A DNA stretch of 64,000 nt from Terriglobus sp. TAA 43 (GTDB taxonomy: Bacteria; Acidobacteriota; Terriglobia; Terriglobales; Acidobacteriaceae). The notes below the pieces were generated by a model. It saw only the letters and a program-made list of their open reading frames with translations. It was not told the origin of the DNA and did not search any database. A program made the translations under genes and the position numbers. The stretch is taken from contig NZ_JUGR01000001.1 in assembly GCF_000800015.1 (NCBI RefSeq), forward strand, positions 2,480,001 through 2,544,000, read 5' to 3'. This document shows, in pieces, positions 45,244-52,751 of the stretch (its first letter is position 1; each line of letters begins with the position of its first letter).

Positions 45244-46017
45244 TCAGCTTCGTGACGCTGGAGTGCTCGTTTTGGCTTTGGATTTTGCCGGGGTACGCTT
45301 TCTTGCCTTGGGCTTGGGAGGCAGGTCGTCGTCGGCTTCTGCGTTGGTGAGATGTTTTTCCATGGCTGCACGACTGGTGCGCGAGTTGCCGCTGCGGATG
45401 GCGCGGTAGATGTCGCGATGGAATTTTGTTGTCACGTTCAGATCGGCTATCTGCTCGGTGGTGGAGCGACGCACTTCGTAGAGCGCGCCGGTCAGGCTTT
45501 CCATGATGGCGGCCAGGATGGAATTGCCCGCGGCCTGCGCAACGATGCGGTGGAAACGAACATCGTGGATGAGGTACTCGTGTGGCTGGTCGATGGAGGC
45601 TTCCATTTCTTCCAGCTCTTCAGCCATCTGCTGCAGGTGGCGTTCTGTGGTGCGTTCGGCGGCGAGCGATGCGATGTGGCCTTCAAGAATGCGCCGCGCT
45701 TCGAACAGCTGATGGATGTCGTAACCGTGCAGGGCATCAAGAAACGGCAGCGATGCCGCACCGAACTGCGTGGGAGCTTCCGAGATAAATGCGCCCACAC
45801 CATGCCGCACCTGCAGCAGGCCCATCGCCGCGAGATAGCCCAGGCCAGAGCGCAGGCTGGAGCGACTGATGCCGAGGGTTGTTGCGAATTCGCGTTCGGG
45901 CGGTAGTTTATCGCCTGATTTCCATGTGCCATCCTGCAGCGCCTCGCGGATGCGTTCCACCACTCGCATAGCGATCTGGCGGTCGGCGGCTGGGGGACGG
46001 TGAGCGGTGTTTGACAT
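45244..46017 (-). CDS. FadR-subfamily (FCD) GntR transcriptional regulator
   Basis: A 257-residue regulator. The winged helix-turn-helix (about 16-75: VVERIREALQDGTWKSGDKLPPEREFATTLGISRSSLRSGLGYLAAMGLL) is GntR-type. The helical FCD sensor (about 95-225: LFEARRILEGHIASLAAERTT, HEYLIHDVRFHRIVAQAAGN, FHRDIYRAIRSGN) carries the Asp/His residues that bind metal and ligand. Uronate-type regulators (ExuR/UxuR) belong to this subfamily. It ends with a Lys/Ser-rich tail. It is divergent from the ExuT-like transporter, across a region with a FadR-type dyad. The regulated ligand is probably a uronate or its breakdown product. Confidence 0.9.
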   Translation of the reverse strand: MSNTAHRPPAADRQIAMRVVERIREALQDGTWKSGDKLPPEREFATTLGISRSSLRSGLGYLAAMGLLQVRHGVGAFISEAPTQFGAASLPFLDALHGYDIHQLFEARRILEGHIASLAAERTTERHLQQMAEELEEMEASIDQPHEYLIHDVRFHRIVAQAAGNSILAAIMESLTGALYEVRRSTTEQIADLNVTTKFHRDIYRAIRSGNSRTSRAAMEKHLTNAEADDDLPPKPKARKRTPAKSKAKTSTPASRS

Positions 46018-46067
46018 GGTCAGCACCCATTCTGCACACAGAACGAGGCATTGTGAAGCTGAATGTA

Positions 46068-46083
46068 GTCAAAAACGTTTGAC
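46068..46083 (-). promoter_or_regulatory. Candidate uronate operator, copy 2 (regulator gene)
   Basis: GTCAAAAACGTTTGAC, a perfect 6-bp dyad with 4-base spacer; its reverse strand reads TGTCAAACGTTTTTGAC from one base further out, matching copies 1 and 3 in the CAAACGTTTTT part. It lies just upstream of the GntR start. Confidence 0.45.
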
Positions 46084-46113
46084 AGTGGCTCGAGAGCAGG
46101 CGTACACATACAG

Positions 46114-46128
46114 AGTGGTCAGACCACT
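46114..46128. promoter_or_regulatory. FadR-type operator in the divergent regulator/transporter region
   Basis: AGTGGTC-A-GACCACT, a perfect 7-bp dyad. The core TGGTCnGACCA is the known consensus of FadR-subfamily GntR regulators, and such a regulator is encoded immediately beside it. It probably controls both divergent genes. Confidence 0.6.
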
Positions 46129-46144
46129 TGCAGCCTGATATCTT

Positions 46145-46160
46145 TATCGAAGCGTTTTTA
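46145..46160 (+). promoter_or_regulatory. Candidate uronate operator, copy 3 (transporter gene)
   Basis: TATCGAAGCGTTTTTA, matching copy 1 at 14 of 16 bases. It is framed by CTTTAT (46142-46147) and ATAAAG (46160-46165), a further perfect dyad. Confidence 0.45.
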
Positions 46161-46235
46161 TAAAGGGCGTGCCAATAACGCGCAAATCACTGTAAGCTTG
46201 TCCGGCATATCTGAACGCCCTTTTTCGGAGCGCGA

Positions 46236-47561
46236 GTGAGCCCCTTGGAACCGACTGCTGACCTGTCGCCCGGCCAACGCCGGACGCACGTGGGGAATGT
46301 CCGCTGGACAATCTGCGCCATGTTGTTTGTGGCAACCACGATCAACTATATGGACCGCCAGGTCCTGAGCCTGTTGAAGCCTACGCTGCAACACAGCATT
46401 GGCCTGAGCGAAGAGGGCTACGGCAACATCATTGCGATGTTCCAGGTGGCCTATGCCGTTGGCCTGCTTGGCGTTGGACGATTGATCGACAAGGTTGGGA
46501 CGCGCCTGGGCTACAGCCTGGTGATGGCGGTGTGGAGTCTGGCTGCGCTGGCACATGCTTTTGTCAGCACGGTAACCGGCTTCGGCATTGCGCGTGTTGC
46601 GCTTGGTCTTGGTGAGTCCGGTAACTTCCCTGCTGCGATCAAGACGGTTGCCGATTGGTTTCCGCGTAGTGAACGTTCGCTGGCTACGGGCATCTTTAAT
46701 GCCGGTGCGACAGCAGGAGCGATCATCTGCCCGCTCACGATTCCGTGGATCACCATTCATTACGGTTGGCATGCCGCGTTTCTTTTCACGGGACTAATTG
46801 GTATGCCGTGGATCATCTGGTGGTGGTTCTACTATCGCAAGCCGAAGGAACACCCGACGCTTACGGGCGAAGAGCTGCGCCACATCTACGAAGAAAACGC
46901 TGAGCAGATGGATGCCGCGAATATTCCGTGGCTGAAGCTGCTGACGTATCGCCAGACGTGGGGCATTGTGCTGGGCAAGGGTCTGACCGATCCTATCTGG
47001 TGGTTCTATCTGTTCTGGATTCCCGGCTACCTGGATTCGCGCTTTCATGTTGACCTGAAGAACCTTGGATTGCCCATCATTGTGGTCTATCTGACTTCAA
47101 CCGTTGGCGGTATTTTGGGCGGCTGGCTGCCCGCGCTGTTCGAGAAATTTGGATTGCGCGGTGCGAAGGCACGCTACGGCGCCATGTTCTTCTGCGCGCT
47201 GTTTTCGCTGCCCATGCTGTACATCAGCCATGTGAACGACATGTGGACTGCAGTGGCGCTGCTGAGCCTGGCAACTGCTGGTCATCAGGGTTGGAGCGCG
47301 AATGTGTACACCTGCGCCTCTGACGTTTTCCCGAACAGCGTTGTTGGTTCTGTAGTGGGCCTGGCTGGCATGGTGGGTTCCATTCTTGGCACGCTGCTAT
47401 CGGTTGAGGCAGGACGCATTCTGCAACTGACCGGCAGCTACAACACACTGTTTATCCTTGCGGGTTCTATTTACATGGTTGCGTTTGTTTGCCTGCAGAT
47501 TTTTGCGCCCGGCCTGCGCCGAGCGGACGTACCTGTTACCACGGAGAGGTTGGGAGCATGA
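46236..47561 (+). CDS. ExuT-like hexuronate/sugar-acid MFS transporter
   Basis: A 441-residue, 12-span member of the anion:cation symporter family of the major facilitator superfamily. The first span (AMLFVATTINYMDRQVLSLLKPTLQ) contains NYMDR, followed by the loop DKVGTRLGY and span 4 ARVALGLGESGNFPAAIKTVADWFP, all hallmarks of ExuT/GudP proteins. Uptake of glucuronate or galacturonate is the likely role given uxaC, uxaE and the regulator nearby. It starts at GTG 46236 behind GGAG. Its stop overlaps the SDR start (ATGA). Confidence 0.9.
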   Translation: MSPLEPTADLSPGQRRTHVGNVRWTICAMLFVATTINYMDRQVLSLLKPTLQHSIGLSEEGYGNIIAMFQVAYAVGLLGVGRLIDKVGTRLGYSLVMAVWSLAALAHAFVSTVTGFGIARVALGLGESGNFPAAIKTVADWFPRSERSLATGIFNAGATAGAIICPLTIPWITIHYGWHAAFLFTGLIGMPWIIWWWFYYRKPKEHPTLTGEELRHIYEENAEQMDAANIPWLKLLTYRQTWGIVLGKGLTDPIWWFYLFWIPGYLDSRFHVDLKNLGLPIIVVYLTSTVGGILGGWLPALFEKFGLRGAKARYGAMFFCALFSLPMLYISHVNDMWTAVALLSLATAGHQGWSANVYTCASDVFPNSVVGSVVGLAGMVGSILGTLLSVEAGRILQLTGSYNTLFILAGSIYMVAFVCLQIFAPGLRRADVPVTTERLGA

Positions 47562-48331
47562 AACATCCTTTGAGTCTTGAAGGCCGTGTTGCGGTCGTAA
47601 TTGGTGGCACCAGTGGTATTGGCCGTGCGATGGCGATTGGCCTGGCGCAGGCTGGTGCGGATGTGGTGAGCACCGGACGTCGCGCAGAGCAGGTGAATGA
47701 CGTTGCCGCAGAGATTGAATCGATAGGTCGCAAAACTATCCGTCAAACGTGCGACCAGACCGACCGTGCACAGATTGAAGCCCTGCTGGCTGCTGTGCTG
47801 AAGGAGTTTGGCAAGGTCGATATTCTGATCAACTCTGCTGGCATTATCAAGCGCCAGCCGACACTGACGTATCCGGAAGCAGAGTGGAACCAGATCATGG
47901 ATACCAACCTGACCGGCATGCTGCGTAGCTGCCAGGTGTTTGGCAAGCAGATGATTGAGCAGAAGTATGGCCGCATCATCAACATTGCTTCGTTGAACAG
48001 CTTTGTTGCGTTGAGCGAAGTGGCAGGCTATGCAGCAAGCAAGGCTGCTGTGCTTTCGTTGACGCGTTCACTTGCTGTGGAGTGGTCAAAGCATGGCGTG
48101 ACGGTGAACGGCATTGCTCCGGGTGTGTTCCGCACTGAGTTGAACGCGGCGCTGCTGGATGGTTCGCCGCGAGGACAGGAACTGCGTATGCGTTGCCCGA
48201 TGGATCGTTTTGGTAAGACGGAAGAGCTTGTTGGCGCAGCGATTTATCTTGCAAGTGATTCGGCCAGCTTTACCAACGGACACACGATTGTGGTGGACGG
48301 TGGATTTCTTGCAAGTGGTGTGAATCAGTAA
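47558..48331 (+). CDS. SDR oxidoreductase in the uronate operon
   Basis: A 257-residue classical SDR: VVIGGTSGIGRAMA (about 15-28), NSAG, YAASK as YxxxK, and GIAPGVFRTELNAAL after it. It resembles 2-dehydro-3-deoxygluconate/gluconate 5-dehydrogenase (KduD/IdnO) enzymes. In Thermotoga an SDR is encoded next to the same UxaE, and here it lies between the transporter and uxaE. A role in reducing fructuronate or tagaturonate is plausible but unproven. ATG 47558 overlaps the transporter stop and follows GGGAG. Confidence 0.8.
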   Translation: MKHPLSLEGRVAVVIGGTSGIGRAMAIGLAQAGADVVSTGRRAEQVNDVAAEIESIGRKTIRQTCDQTDRAQIEALLAAVLKEFGKVDILINSAGIIKRQPTLTYPEAEWNQIMDTNLTGMLRSCQVFGKQMIEQKYGRIINIASLNSFVALSEVAGYAASKAAVLSLTRSLAVEWSKHGVTVNGIAPGVFRTELNAALLDGSPRGQELRMRCPMDRFGKTEELVGAAIYLASDSASFTNGHTIVVDGGFLASGVNQ

Positions 48332-48427
48332 TCTTTTACGTAAGAACGTGTTCAATCAATGCGCAGAACGGATGAGCGCAGACAACAAGAGCTAAAGGCT
48401 AAGAGCTGAATAGCCGGGAGAGGAAAC

Positions 48428-49675
48428 ATGCAGCTACCTAAATTTTCGCTCGGTATGGGCGATCGTTTCGCACATCAGGCAAAGGCTCAGTTGCAGGCAT
48501 GCATCATGGCCGCTGAAGCCGGTGCGGATATTACGCCGGTGTGGAACAAGTCGAACCGTGAGCATTTGATTATTGGTTCGGAGCCCAGCCAGACGCGTGC
48601 TGCGATTGATGTTGCCGTGAAGGAACTGGGTTGGACGAAGCCCTACTTCGCCGATGCGGATCACATCAATCTGAAGACCTATGAACGCTTTGTTGCGCCG
48701 TGCGATTTCTTCACGCTGGACGTGGCGGACAACATTGGTCAGAAGAGCGATGAGAACGAAATTGCGCAGTTTGTAGAACGTCATCCGGAACTCATTGGTG
48801 AGATCACCATCCCGGGTATTGAGAAGCCGTTCTCGCTGGACAAGGCGTTTGTTGAGAAGACTGCGAAGACCTTCCTGGCTGCTGTGCAGGAAGCTGCTGC
48901 GATCTACAAGGCAGTGGTGGCGAAGAAAGGTTCTGAGGATTTCGTTGCGGAAATCTCAATGGATGAGACCGAGAATCCACAGACGCCGCCAGAGTTGTTG
49001 ATTATTCTGGCCGCGATTGCGGATGAGAAGCTGCCCATTCAGACGATTGCTCCGAAGTTCACAGGCCGTTTCAACAAGGGTGTGGATTATGTGGGCAATG
49101 TGGCTCAGTTTGAGAAGGAGTTCCGCGAGGACATTGCGACCATTGCGTATGCAGTAAAGACGTATGGGCTGCCAGCGAATCTGAAGCTGAGTGTGCATTC
49201 GGGGTCGGATAAGTTCAGCATCTATGAGCCGATTCGCAAGTCGTTGAAAGACACGGGCGCGGGCGTTCATGTGAAGACTGCCGGCACGACGTGGCTGGAA
49301 GAATTGATTGGACTGGCGGAGGCCGGTGGCGATGCGCTGGCGCTTGCGAAGGAAGTGTACGCAGAAGCATTTGCGCATGCGGATGAGCTTTGCGCTCCGT
49401 ATTCCACAGTGATCGACATTAAGACGGAAAACCTGCCGACGCCGGAGACGGTGAACGGATGGACGAGCGAGCAGTATGTTCGCGCGTTGCGTCATGTTGA
49501 GGGTGATCCGCAGTACAACGCAGACCTGCGCCAGCTTTTGCATGTTGGCTTTAAGGTGGCGGCGAAGATGGGCAATCGCTACATTGATGCGCTGGAAGCG
49601 AATGAAGAAGTTGTGGCGCGCAATGTAACGACGAATCTTTTTGACCGTCACATCAAGCACCTGTTCCTGGGATAG
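48428..49675 (+). CDS. uxaE: D-tagaturonate epimerase
   Basis: A 415-residue protein with the UxaE pattern first described in Thermotoga: MGDRFAHQAKAQLQAC, NKSNREHLIIGSEPS, FADADHINLKTYERF, IAPKFTGRFNKGVDYVGNV, and LKLSVHSGSDKFSIYEPIRK. UxaE interconverts D-tagaturonate and D-fructuronate, so galacturonate can join the glucuronate branch without tagaturonate reductase and altronate dehydratase. It lies 96 bases after the SDR and probably belongs to the transporter-SDR-uxaE operon. Start ATG 48428 has GGGAGAGG upstream. Confidence 0.85.
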   Translation: MQLPKFSLGMGDRFAHQAKAQLQACIMAAEAGADITPVWNKSNREHLIIGSEPSQTRAAIDVAVKELGWTKPYFADADHINLKTYERFVAPCDFFTLDVADNIGQKSDENEIAQFVERHPELIGEITIPGIEKPFSLDKAFVEKTAKTFLAAVQEAAAIYKAVVAKKGSEDFVAEISMDETENPQTPPELLIILAAIADEKLPIQTIAPKFTGRFNKGVDYVGNVAQFEKEFREDIATIAYAVKTYGLPANLKLSVHSGSDKFSIYEPIRKSLKDTGAGVHVKTAGTTWLEELIGLAEAGGDALALAKEVYAEAFAHADELCAPYSTVIDIKTENLPTPETVNGWTSEQYVRALRHVEGDPQYNADLRQLLHVGFKVAAKMGNRYIDALEANEEVVARNVTTNLFDRHIKHLFLG

Positions 49676-49799
49676 ACGGAACCTCTTTCTCCCGCGTTTC
49701 GTATTGCTGAGAAAGAACATTTCTTGAAGGGGCTCGGCTTCCACCGAGCTCTCCAAATCAGTTGGAAAGTGCGGCATTCGCCGCTGAAGGAAAGTCACC

Positions 49800-51125
49800 G
49801 TGGCCTGGTTTACCGTACAAGCACCGCACGTCTCGGACGCACAGATTAAGGAAGCCTGCGACCGCCTTTTGAGTGAAGCGCGCACACGCATCAACAAGGA
49901 TCTGAAGCGCGTTCTGCTGCTGCCGCCCGATCTTACTCGCGCACACTCCGGCGTTGGCTGGATCACCGAGTATGTTTACAACGCGCTGCCGGACGCGCAT
50001 GTGGAAGTGATTCCCACGCTGGGCCAGCATGTGCCGCACACCGAGGCGGAGAACAAGTGGATGTTCGGATCGATTCCGAATGACCGCATCTTCCCGCACG
50101 ATTGGCGCAACGGTGTGACCAAGGTGGCGACCATTCCTGCTGCGCTGGTGAAGGAAACCACGGACGGCGCGGCGGACTGGGATATTCCCGTTGATCTGAA
50201 CAGCAAGCTGATGGATGAGCAGTGGGACCTGATCATTAACCTGGGTCACGTGGTGCCGCATGAAGTGCTTGGTTTTGCGAATCACAACAAGAACTACTAC
50301 ATCGGTCTGGGTGGCAAGGACACTATCTGCGCGTCGCATATTGCGGCTGCGGTGTATGGCATTGAGAACAACCTTGGCTGCCTGATTACTCCGCTGCGCG
50401 CCTGCTACAACTGGAGCGAGAACGAGCATCTGCACAATCTGCCTGACGTGTATCTGCAGATTGTGATGCAGCGCGATGCGGACAATAAGCTGGTGACCAG
50501 CGGCATCTTTGTGGGCGACGATCTGGATACGTATCTGCAGGCTGCAAAGCAGAGCCGCGAACAGAACATTACGCTGTTCGATAAGCCGATCAAGAAGGTC
50601 GTTGCGGTGATGCAGGCGGATGAGTTCCGCGCGACGTGGGTGGCGAACAAGGCTGTTTACCGTACGCGCATGGTGATTGCCGATGGTGGTGAATTGCTGA
50701 TCATTGCGCCTGGTGTGGAGCGCTTTGGTGAGCAGCCGGAAGTGGATGCGCTGATCCGCAAGTATGGCTACAAGGGAACGCCGCGCACGCTGGCTCTTTA
50801 TAAGACAGAAGCTGACATGCAGGAAATTCCGCATGGTGTAGCTCACTTGATTCACGGCAGCAGCGAAGGCCGTTTTCACATTACGTACGCGCCGGGTCAT
50901 CTCACGAAGGAAGAGATTGAGCAGGTGGGTTATGGTTACGCGGACTGCGAAGAGATGCAGAAGCGCTATGACCCTGCAGTGATGAAGGAAGGCTGGAACA
51001 CGATGCCGGATGGCGAAGAGGTGTTCTACATCAGCACACCTTCTGCGGGTCTGTGGGCTACGAAGGAAAAGCTGGATAACCCGTCGCGCAAGGACCTTTC
51101 GCGCGATCTGCCTGAGGCGAAGTAA
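49800..51125 (+). CDS. larA: LarA-family nickel-pincer hydroxyacid racemase/epimerase
   Basis: A 441-residue LarA homologue. The LarA family racemises or epimerises 2-hydroxy acids with a nickel-pincer nucleotide cofactor tethered to a lysine. Matching motifs are DLTRAHS (44-50, phosphate/cofactor contact), GQHVPH (75-80) and PHEVLGFANHNK (153-164). His77, His154 and Lys164 align by spacing with the Ni-binding histidines and tether Lys of lactobacillar LarA (the His-to-Lys gap is ten in both). The usual GFSGGRK is GFANHNK here, which sets it apart from the lactate enzyme. With larE and larB downstream and uxaE upstream, its substrate may be a sugar acid (for example gluconate/mannonate C2 epimers) as well as lactate. 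GTG start behind AAGGAAAG. Confidence 0.8.
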   Translation: MAWFTVQAPHVSDAQIKEACDRLLSEARTRINKDLKRVLLLPPDLTRAHSGVGWITEYVYNALPDAHVEVIPTLGQHVPHTEAENKWMFGSIPNDRIFPHDWRNGVTKVATIPAALVKETTDGAADWDIPVDLNSKLMDEQWDLIINLGHVVPHEVLGFANHNKNYYIGLGGKDTICASHIAAAVYGIENNLGCLITPLRACYNWSENEHLHNLPDVYLQIVMQRDADNKLVTSGIFVGDDLDTYLQAAKQSREQNITLFDKPIKKVVAVMQADEFRATWVANKAVYRTRMVIADGGELLIIAPGVERFGEQPEVDALIRKYGYKGTPRTLALYKTEADMQEIPHGVAHLIHGSSEGRFHITYAPGHLTKEEIEQVGYGYADCEEMQKRYDPAVMKEGWNTMPDGEEVFYISTPSAGLWATKEKLDNPSRKDLSRDLPEAK

Positions 51126-51127
51126 CG

Positions 51128-51973
51128 ATGGATACCGCACTGGCGCAGCTTCGTGAACAGTTGCACGCGGAGCTGCGCCGGTATGATCGCATGGCCGTGG
51201 CGTACAGCGGTGGTGTGGACTCCGCGTATCTTGCCTGGGAGGCGTACCAGGTTCTTGGCGACAAGATGGTTGCCGTGATTGCCGATTCGCCTTCGCTGCC
51301 GCGTACGCATCTTGCTTTCGCAATCAAGTTCGCAGAAGACAACAACATTCCGTTGCGCGTGGTGCAGACCAGCGAGATGGATCGCGCGGAGTATGTGCGT
51401 AACGATGGTGCGCGCTGTTTCCATTGCAAGGACGAACTGTTTCTCACGATGGAACGCATGTTGAGCGAGACCGGCATTACGACGATTGCCTACGGTCGCA
51501 ACCGCGATGACAGTGGTGACTTTCGTCCGGGACAGCGTGCTGCGGCGAATCATCATGCGGTGGCTCCGCTTGCCGATGCTTCACTGGGTAAACAGGAGAT
51601 TCGCGCGTTGGCGCAGCATTTTGGATTGGAAGTGTGGGACCGTCCTGCATCGGCTTGCTTGTCTTCACGGCTTGAGTATGGTCGCCCTGTGACCGCAGAA
51701 GCTTTGCGACAAGTGGAAGAAGCGGAAGAGGCTTTGCTAACGCTTGGGTTCCGTCAGCTACGTGTGCGGCACCATGGCGAGTTAGCGCGTGTAGAGATTG
51801 AGCGCGGTGAATTGGTAAAGGCTTTGTCACTGGATATGCTTTCGCAGATCACCACGGCAGTGAAGGCTGCGGGGTTCACGTATGTCACGCTGGACACGGA
51901 AGGCTATCGCAGCGGCAGCATGAATGCGCTGTTGTCCATTGATTCGCTCTTGAAGGCTAATCATGCAGCGTGA
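51128..51973 (+). CDS. larE: LarE, ATP-dependent sulfur transferase for the nickel-pincer cofactor
   Basis: LarE adds sulfur to the pyridinium dicarboxylate made by LarB to build the nickel-pincer nucleotide. The 281-residue PP-loop protein has SGGVDS (27-32) for ATP, YGRNRDDSGDFRPGQRAA and RPASACLSSR, whose Cys177 corresponds to the sacrificial sulfur-donor Cys in lactobacillar LarE. It also has CFHC (Cys97/Cys100); together with Cys177 these could hold a 4Fe-4S cluster, as in the reusable LarE type. The start lies 2 bases after the larA stop and the larB start overlaps its end, so the three are one unit. Confidence 0.92.
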   Translation: MDTALAQLREQLHAELRRYDRMAVAYSGGVDSAYLAWEAYQVLGDKMVAVIADSPSLPRTHLAFAIKFAEDNNIPLRVVQTSEMDRAEYVRNDGARCFHCKDELFLTMERMLSETGITTIAYGRNRDDSGDFRPGQRAAANHHAVAPLADASLGKQEIRALAQHFGLEVWDRPASACLSSRLEYGRPVTAEALRQVEEAEEALLTLGFRQLRVRHHGELARVEIERGELVKALSLDMLSQITTAVKAAGFTYVTLDTEGYRSGSMNALLSIDSLLKANHAA

Positions 51974-52715
51974 TGCACTTCTTCATCTGCTGCGTGAACT
52001 GGAAGCAGGCAAGCTGACCGCGGAACAGACTGCGGACAAGTTGGCTTCACTGCCTTTTGAAGACCTTGAGTTCGCGAAGGTGGATCATCATCGTTCGCTC
52101 CGCAGTGGTCTGCCGGAAGTGGTATTTGCTGCGGGAAAGACCTCGGAAGAGACCGCCGCTATTCTTGCGCGTATTCATGCCAGCGGGACGCCCGCGTTGG
52201 CTACTCGTGCGGATGCCGCTGCTTTTGAAGCGACGCTGAAGCTGGTTCCCGATGCGAAGTATCACGCACGCGCTCGCTGTATTACGTGTGGCGAGGGTGC
52301 GAAGAAGAGCGGCGGACGTGTTGCCGTTGTCTGTGCGGGCACGAGCGATCTGAGTGTTGCAGAAGAAGCTGCCATTACTGCGGATTTCTTTGGTGCGACG
52401 GTTTCACGATTCACGGATGTTGGTGTTGCGGGATTGCATCGGTTGCTTGCGCATCTGAATGCGATTCGCGAGACGGATGCAGTCATCTGCTGTGCAGGCA
52501 TGGAAGGTGCGTTGCCTTCTGTTGTGGGTGGGCTTGTTGCCGTGCCAGTGATTGCGGTACCTACGAGCGTTGGTTATGGTGCGGCCTTTGGTGGTGTGGC
52601 GGCGCTGCTGGGCATGTTGAACAGTTGTTCGCCCAACATTACGGTGACCAATATCGACAATGGTTTTGGCGCTGGTTACGTGTCTACGTTGTACGCGAAC
52701 CGCGCTGTGCGTTAG
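51963..52715 (+). CDS. larB: LarB, pyridinium carboxylase/hydrolase for the nickel-pincer cofactor
   Basis: LarB carboxylates and hydrolyses nicotinic acid adenine dinucleotide to start nickel-pincer nucleotide synthesis. The 250-residue protein begins with a LarB-specific helical region and KVDHHRSLRSGLPEVVFAAGKTSEETAAI, then a PurE-like domain with VAVVCAGTSDLSVAEEAA and GVAGLHRLLAHL, ending AVPTSVGYGAAFGGVAALLGMLNSCSPNITVTNIDNGFGAGY. It overlaps larE by 11 bases. The third maturation protein, LarC, which inserts nickel, is not in the window. Confidence 0.93.
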   Translation: MQRDALLHLLRELEAGKLTAEQTADKLASLPFEDLEFAKVDHHRSLRSGLPEVVFAAGKTSEETAAILARIHASGTPALATRADAAAFEATLKLVPDAKYHARARCITCGEGAKKSGGRVAVVCAGTSDLSVAEEAAITADFFGATVSRFTDVGVAGLHRLLAHLNAIRETDAVICCAGMEGALPSVVGGLVAVPVIAVPTSVGYGAAFGGVAALLGMLNSCSPNITVTNIDNGFGAGYVSTLYANRAVR

Positions 52716-52751
52716 GGTGGATTCGACCCCAACGTAGACGAGGCTGCCGTT

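Noticed and set aside
49758-51323. 521-codon open frame on the - strand opposite larA and larE
   Set aside because: It lies opposite two well-supported genes, is rich in His/Arg/Gln as expected from GC-rich antisense, and shows no domain.
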